This document shows positions 5,874-9,621 of a stretch of 9,621 nt of DNA, in pieces. The position numbers and the translations under genes were made by a program. The stretch lies in NCBI GenBank assembly GCA_021811745.1, contig JAJZNH010000892.1, positions 1-9,621 of the forward strand. Direction: 5' to 3'. Numbering within the stretch: position 1 is the first letter of the stretch; each line of letters begins with the position of its first letter. The notes beneath the pieces are model-generated. The model was not told the origin of the DNA. It did no database searches and was given only the letters and a program-made list of their open reading frames with translations. The stretch is from Acidobacteriota bacterium. Its GTDB lineage: Bacteria; Acidobacteriota; Terriglobia; Terriglobales; Acidobacteriaceae.

Positions 5874-6758
5874 ATGCCTCGGGCCACCAGCGCCGATTAC
5901 GGCTACCTTCGCGATCTCGTCTTCGATGTGTCGCAAAATGTGCTCGATCCCTCCCGCGACTATCTCTTTGACACGCGCCTCGCCATGCTGCTGCGCAATC
6001 AGGGCATGACCCGGGTGAGCGAACTCGTCGAGTGCCTCCGCGCCTGCAGAAACCCGGCGCTCGAACGCGCCGTCGCCGAGGCCATGACCATCAACGAGAC
6101 CAGCTTCTTTCGTGACAGCCGTCCATTCGAATTGCTGCGTACGGAACTGCTGCCTCGTCTGATTGATGCCCGCCGCCCGGTGCGAACGCTCCGCTTCTGG
6201 AGTGCGGCCTGCTCCACCGGTCAGGAGGCTTACTCTCTGGCGATGCTGATCTGTGAGCACTTTCCTCTGCTGGCCGGATGGGAGCTTCGCATTGAGGGGA
6301 CGGACATTTGTGGCGAAGTCGTGGAGCGCGCCCGCGCCGGCCGCTATCACCGCATCGAGATGAACCGCGGACTTCCCGCCAGCTACAGGGTGCGCTACTT
6401 TGACCGCATCGGAGAGGACTGGATTATCCAACCCGAGGTCAGAAAGCTCTGCAACTTCCGCCAGGCCAATCTTTGCACCGCGCACTTTCCCTTCAGTCGC
6501 GCAAGCGATCGTTTTGACATGATCTTTTTGCGCAACGTAATGCTGTACTTCTCGCTGGAAACGCGTCTCACTCTGCTCGCTAACATGCATCGGCTGCTGA
6601 TCCCCGGCGGCATCCTCTTTCTTGGTTCGAGCGAGCAGCCCGCCGATCCCTCGCAATGGACCGCGTTCATTGCCGGCGGCACGTGCTACTTCAAGCCGAA
6701 GGCATCGGGCTTCCCTACGCAAGCTTCCGGCGCCCGCCTTGACGTTGCCGGCAGATAA
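5874..6758 (+). CDS. cheR: Chemotaxis protein methyltransferase CheR
   Basis: CheR transfers methyl groups from S-adenosylmethionine to glutamates of chemoreceptor cytoplasmic domains, opposing CheB. The 294 residues contain the CheR N-terminal helical domain (about 8-70, with LDPSRDYLFDTRL at 24-36) and the Rossmann-like SAM domain. Motifs are MTINETSFFRD (71-81), SAM motif I as WSAACSTGQEAYSLAM (109-124), GTDI (142-145), FDMIFLRNVMLYF (214-226, usually RNVLIYF) and LFLGSSE (248-254, where many family members have GHSE). The C-terminal 20 or so residues are a low-complexity tail. No tetratricopeptide or other extra domain is attached. The start ATG lies 2 bp after the cheB stop, preceded by the modest purine-rich GGATGG, so translation is probably coupled to cheB. 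It is the last gene of the operon and converges with the lipid-enzyme gene 8 bp downstream. Confidence 0.95.
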   Translation: MPRATSADYGYLRDLVFDVSQNVLDPSRDYLFDTRLAMLLRNQGMTRVSELVECLRACRNPALERAVAEAMTINETSFFRDSRPFELLRTELLPRLIDARRPVRTLRFWSAACSTGQEAYSLAMLICEHFPLLAGWELRIEGTDICGEVVERARAGRYHRIEMNRGLPASYRVRYFDRIGEDWIIQPEVRKLCNFRQANLCTAHFPFSRASDRFDMIFLRNVMLYFSLETRLTLLANMHRLLIPGGILFLGSSEQPADPSQWTAFIAGGTCYFKPKASGFPTQASGARLDVAGR

Positions 6759-6766
6759 CCGCGAGG

Positions 6767-9439
6767 CTACGAGTTGTCGCCAAGCAGCTTCATTACTTCG
6801 TCATGCAGCCGTGCGGTGATTGCAGCTTCGCTCTCAGCAGGCGCAAAGCGGATCGGCTCTCCAATGCGCACTTCGATCTTTCCTGAGCGGAGCCATCCCC
6901 GCTGCCCTGCCTTCAACTCACCCAGGCCGCGGATCGCTACCGGCAACACCACCGCGCCGCACTGTTTCGCCAGTAAGCCGATTCCAGGGCGGAAGCGCGC
7001 CAGCTTTCCCAACGCTGACCGCGCCCCCTCCGGGAATACCAGCACGTTGAAGCCTCGATCCATGGCTCTGCCGGCGTGAGCAAAGCTTTCCTGGAAATTT
7101 CTGAGCTGGGGCAGGGGAAACACGTTGAACAGCGCCGTAACCAGAACATAAGCCGCCGGCCCGAGCGGATAGAAATGTCTGTACTTCGGCCCGCTCTCGG
7201 GATTGCGCGCATGGCGAAAATTCTCGAGCATTTCGCCGGACATGGCTACTGCCAGCCGCCGCCGCATCTGGCCGGGCAGCGCGTACTGCACCAGCGGCGC
7301 GTCGTAAGCTGTCACGTGATTGGCGACGATCAGCATGGGCTCGCCCGCAGCTTCAATGCCCGGCATCGCCGGCGCCACGATGCGCGGAGATGCAAGCAGC
7401 CATGTCAGCGGCCGCAGCGCCGCTTCAATGAATGCCGCCCGAGCCCACTGGAAGGGCTTCCACCACGGCCAGTGCGGATAGATATATCGTGCAGGTCCTG
7501 TCTCCACCGTGGTCCGCGGCGGCGGAGCGCTCCCGGATTCGCTTGCTGCGCTTTCGGATTGCGCACTTGCCGCGAGCTCTTCCCAGCTGCCGGTCTGAGT
7601 TCTGAGCCCTCGGTCCCCACCGGCTATCAGCCGCCGCAGTTCGCCCAGCGTCGGCACGTTTTCGAGCAATGCGCTTTCGCTGAGTTCTCCCAAACGCTCC
7701 TCGATGGCAGCGGCCAATTGCACGCGTCCCAGGCTGTCCAGATGCAGGTCTTCGGTCAGGCGCAGTTCATCACCGGCGCCGGGCGGAGCTTCGCCCGTGA
7801 CCTGAGCGATCAGTGAGAGCAGCCAATCCGTTGACGATCCGAAGGTCCTCGCGCCGCCTCGCGAGCCATTGGAGCCGGTTGTGGCCGCGGCCTGGACGCC
7901 AGCCAACCACGTCGCCACTGTCTTGCGTCTCACCTTGCCGGTCGAGGTGCGCGGCAGGTCCGGCTCCGGCCAGAGCACCCAGCGCCGTACCCGCTGAAAT
8001 TCGGCCAAGTGCGCATTGGCGCGCTCGATCGCTTCAGCCGCGTGCTCCGTTGCGCCGCGAATGGCCAGCACCGCGCAAGGCTCCGGTCCCGCGGGTGTCT
8101 CCATCGCCACTACCGCGCAGCCCGTCACTCCCGGCTGCTGTTCGATGGCTTCCTCCAGATCCTCCGGGTGGATGTTCAGCCCCGCCGCAGTGACAATGAC
8201 TTCGCTCTTGCGGCCCAGGAAGCGCAACTCGCCCGATTCCTGAGCTGCCGCCAGGTCTCCGGTGGCCAGCCATTCACTCTCGCGCAGCCGCAGCGCTCCG
8301 CCCTGCCATGTAGCGTTGGAGACCATTGGGCCGCGCACCAGTACCTCGCCATCCGGGCCGAGCTTCACCTCGCGTCCGGCGAGCGGTTTGCCGATCGTTC
8401 CTCTGGCGATGTGAAAGGGGTGGTTGAGCGTGATCAGCGCCGTGGTTTCGGTCATGCCATAGCCCTGGATCAGCACGAAGCCCAGCGCATTCCAGAATTG
8501 TTCCAGCGGCCCTGCCAGCGCCCCGCCACCGGAGACGAAGGCCCAGAACTTCGGTCCCAAGACCCTGTGAACGTCCCGGAAGCGCCACCACCGCATCCAC
8601 GGATTGATTCCCGCCGCCGCCGCTACACGTTCCGCCAGCCCCGGTCGGCTGGTTTCAAGTTGAGTCTTCAATAGCGTCAGGACTCTGGGTACCGCGGCCA
8701 GCACACTGATGCGTTCCCGCCGGATGGTTTCCACGATTCGCGACGCAACCAGATGATTTTCAAAATGAACTTCCGCGGTCAGGATCGGCGGAACCCACAA
8801 TCCCATCGTCTGGCCGAAGATGTGGCTCAGCGGCAGCGTGTGCAGAATGCGCAGCGGATGGACCAGCCGTTTATAGCGCAGGTATGGTTGCGCTCCGTTC
8901 TCGACCGGTCCCACGCTGGCCAGCACATTGCCGTGGGTGATAACCACACCCTTGGGATCACCCGTGGTGCCCGAGGTAAAGAGAATCTCAAGAGGCGTAT
9001 CGCGCGAAAGTTCCCCCAGCGGTCCCGTTTCCCCGGCAGGCAGTGCCTCGGAAAAGTTTTCAAAGGAGAGTCGCGGCCATTCGACAGGCAAGTGGTTGAG
9101 CAGTCCCGCGTCGCCTACCGCCAGCTTTGGTTTTACATCGGCAGCTACGCGCGCCGCAAACTCAGCTGTTCCGCCCGCATCCAGGGGGACAGCCAGGACG
9201 CCCCGGAGCATGCAGCCATAAAAAGCCGCGACCCACTCGGCGCTGTTTTCCGCCCAGATCAGTACACGGTCGCCTGGTCCGATGCCTCGCTGCGCGAGCA
9301 ATGTGGCAAAACGCCTGGCCAGCCTTCCCAATTCACCATAGGTGGTTACTCGCCGCCGATTGCCCTGAATACGCACCACCGCAATCGCGCGGTCGAACCG
9401 GCGGAAGTCGTCGAGAAGTGTCGCCAGATGATTGCGCAT
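6767..9439 (-). CDS. Tri-domain acyl synthetase (AMP-forming) / acyl carrier / PlsC-type acyltransferase
   Basis: One 890-residue chain carries three activities. The N-terminal AMP-forming acyl-acid synthetase (about 5-515) has the P-loop FTSGTTGDPKG (154-164), GYGMTETTAL (326-335), ATGDL (392-396), the hinge region GRKSEVIVTAAGLNIHPED (409-427) and the catalytic Lys K501 in TSTGKVRRK. A small carrier domain (about 540-605) has the phosphopantetheine site Ser S569 in LHLDSLGRV. Flexible Gly/Ser- and Pro/Ser-rich linkers (about 520-537 and 612-648) flank it. The C-terminal PlsC/lysophospholipid acyltransferase (about 660-885) has NHVTAYD (H708, D713, the HX4D motif), FPEGARS (802-808) and PVAIRGLGE. 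The inferred route is fatty acid to acyl-AMP, to acyl on the tethered carrier, to transfer onto a glycerol- or lysophospholipid at the membrane. It resembles E. coli Aas in parts, but the domain order is reversed and a carrier is added. The ATG at 9439 is the only usual start in frame after a stop at 9554-9556; no clear Shine-Dalgarno precedes it. Confidence 0.9.
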   Translation of the reverse strand: MRNHLATLLDDFRRFDRAIAVVRIQGNRRRVTTYGELGRLARRFATLLAQRGIGPGDRVLIWAENSAEWVAAFYGCMLRGVLAVPLDAGGTAEFAARVAADVKPKLAVGDAGLLNHLPVEWPRLSFENFSEALPAGETGPLGELSRDTPLEILFTSGTTGDPKGVVITHGNVLASVGPVENGAQPYLRYKRLVHPLRILHTLPLSHIFGQTMGLWVPPILTAEVHFENHLVASRIVETIRRERISVLAAVPRVLTLLKTQLETSRPGLAERVAAAAGINPWMRWWRFRDVHRVLGPKFWAFVSGGGALAGPLEQFWNALGFVLIQGYGMTETTALITLNHPFHIARGTIGKPLAGREVKLGPDGEVLVRGPMVSNATWQGGALRLRESEWLATGDLAAAQESGELRFLGRKSEVIVTAAGLNIHPEDLEEAIEQQPGVTGCAVVAMETPAGPEPCAVLAIRGATEHAAEAIERANAHLAEFQRVRRWVLWPEPDLPRTSTGKVRRKTVATWLAGVQAAATTGSNGSRGGARTFGSSTDWLLSLIAQVTGEAPPGAGDELRLTEDLHLDSLGRVQLAAAIEERLGELSESALLENVPTLGELRRLIAGGDRGLRTQTGSWEELAASAQSESAASESGSAPPPRTTVETGPARYIYPHWPWWKPFQWARAAFIEAALRPLTWLLASPRIVAPAMPGIEAAGEPMLIVANHVTAYDAPLVQYALPGQMRRRLAVAMSGEMLENFRHARNPESGPKYRHFYPLGPAAYVLVTALFNVFPLPQLRNFQESFAHAGRAMDRGFNVLVFPEGARSALGKLARFRPGIGLLAKQCGAVVLPVAIRGLGELKAGQRGWLRSGKIEVRIGEPIRFAPAESEAAITARLHDEVMKLLGDNS

Positions 9440-9621
9440 GGTGGAGTCAGCACGTTCATGGTAGCAGCGCCGTCGGGGAAGCGGGGCCGTGCGGTACCTA
9501 TGTCCCCTCTCATTTCCCTCTCCTGGCCAACGGCCCGGACGGAATGTGCCTCCTCAGTGGCGTATCGCGGTGGCGGCGGAAGAATTCTCTTCGCCCGTGT
9601 GTCCCAGCACGCTTCGCAGTT
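9440..9621. other. Region upstream of the lipid-enzyme gene, no confident gene
   Basis: This terminal stretch should contain the promoter of the minus-strand lipid-enzyme gene, but I could not identify convincing -35/-10 elements. A pyrimidine-rich tract on plus at about 9503-9523 (purine-rich GGAGAGGG on minus) looks like a ribosome-binding site, but it precedes an ATG (9513, minus) that is out of frame with the enzyme. GGCC-AAC-GGCC at 9525-9535 can form a short four-base stem. Nothing else stands out. Confidence 0.4.
9554..9621 (-). CDS. Possible 3' end of a minus-strand gene cut by the window edge
   Basis: On the minus strand one frame is open from the right edge to a TGA at 9554-9556 and gives LRSVLGHTGEENSSAATAIRH. 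About 70% of its codons end in G or C, as expected for coding DNA here, and it looks more protein-like than the other two minus frames, which are rich in Arg and Pro. With only 21 codons visible, neither product nor coding status can be established. If real, it would be a gene upstream of, and co-directional with, the lipid enzyme, ending about 115 bp before it. Confidence 0.2.
   Translation of the reverse strand, partial: LRSVLGHTGEENSSAATAIRH

Noticed and set aside
5868..6722. 284-codon open frame on minus, antisense to nearly all of cheR
   Set aside because: cheR has full family motifs on the plus strand; the antisense frame shows no recognisable domain and is expected from GC-rich codon bias.
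6759..6766. Terminator between cheR and the convergent lipid-enzyme gene
   Set aside because: The gap is 8 bp and I see no hairpin with a T-run on either strand; any terminator would have to lie within coding sequence.
7076..7816. 246-codon open frame on plus antisense to the lipid enzyme, and a similar one at 8009-8674
   Set aside because: Both lie opposite intact synthetase, carrier and PlsC motifs and show no domains of their own.
9500..9621. Plus-strand ORF from the ATG at 9500 running off the right edge
   Set aside because: There is no ribosome-binding site, it has odd Ser/Gly-rich composition, and it opposes a more coding-like minus frame; too short to support.

Overview
The window is GC-rich (roughly 60% or more by eye), densely coding, and reads as chromosomal DNA of a free-living bacterium. 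The family make-up suggests Acidobacteriota: a secreted mutarotase-like protein of a type I associate with that phylum, a P2-less CheA with two terminal CheW-like domains, and a large synthetase/ACP/acyltransferase fusion. This placement is pattern recognition, not a search result. No mobile element, CRISPR array, tRNA or rRNA was seen.

Layout. (1) Positions 1-129 are a leader holding a stem-loop at 9-45. It precedes a secreted protein of unknown function with a probable galactose-mutarotase-like fold (130-1197, +). (2) Converging on it across 12 bp is a cytidine deaminase gene, cdd (1210-1638, -). (3) A divergent intergenic region of about 190 bp (1639-1825) carries three copies of the hexamer AACTTG/CAAGTT and probably holds the promoters of cdd and of the chemosensory operon. 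(4) The chemosensory operon runs cheA (1826-4051), cheW (4048-4515), a half-length cheY remnant (4552-4737), cheB (4741-5871) and cheR (5874-6758), all on + with overlaps or gaps of 36 bp or less. (5) Converging on cheR across 8 bp is an 890-residue protein on - (6767-9439) with an AMP-forming acyl synthetase, a carrier domain and a PlsC-type acyltransferase in one chain. (6) The last 180 bp hold no confident gene, only a possible 3' end of a minus-strand gene entering from the right edge.

How the genes work together. CheA and CheW would form the core signalling array with receptors. CheR and CheB would methylate and demethylate (or deamidate) those receptors, with CheB controlled by phosphotransfer from CheA. 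No receptor gene, cheD or intact cheY is present. The only cheY-like gene stops after about half a receiver domain and has Glu where the phosphorylated Asp should be. CheA also lacks a recognisable P2 (CheY/CheB-docking) domain and ends in two CheW-like domains. The output response regulator and the receptors must therefore be encoded elsewhere, or the output is not classical flagellar CheY. The synthetase/ACP/acyltransferase protein is probably a self-contained lipid-acylation enzyme and is not obviously linked to signalling.

The best candidates for follow-up are the decayed or repurposed cheY fused in frame, apart from one TGA, to cheB; the CheA architecture; and the tri-domain lipid enzyme. 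I saw no clear evidence of a wholly new system.
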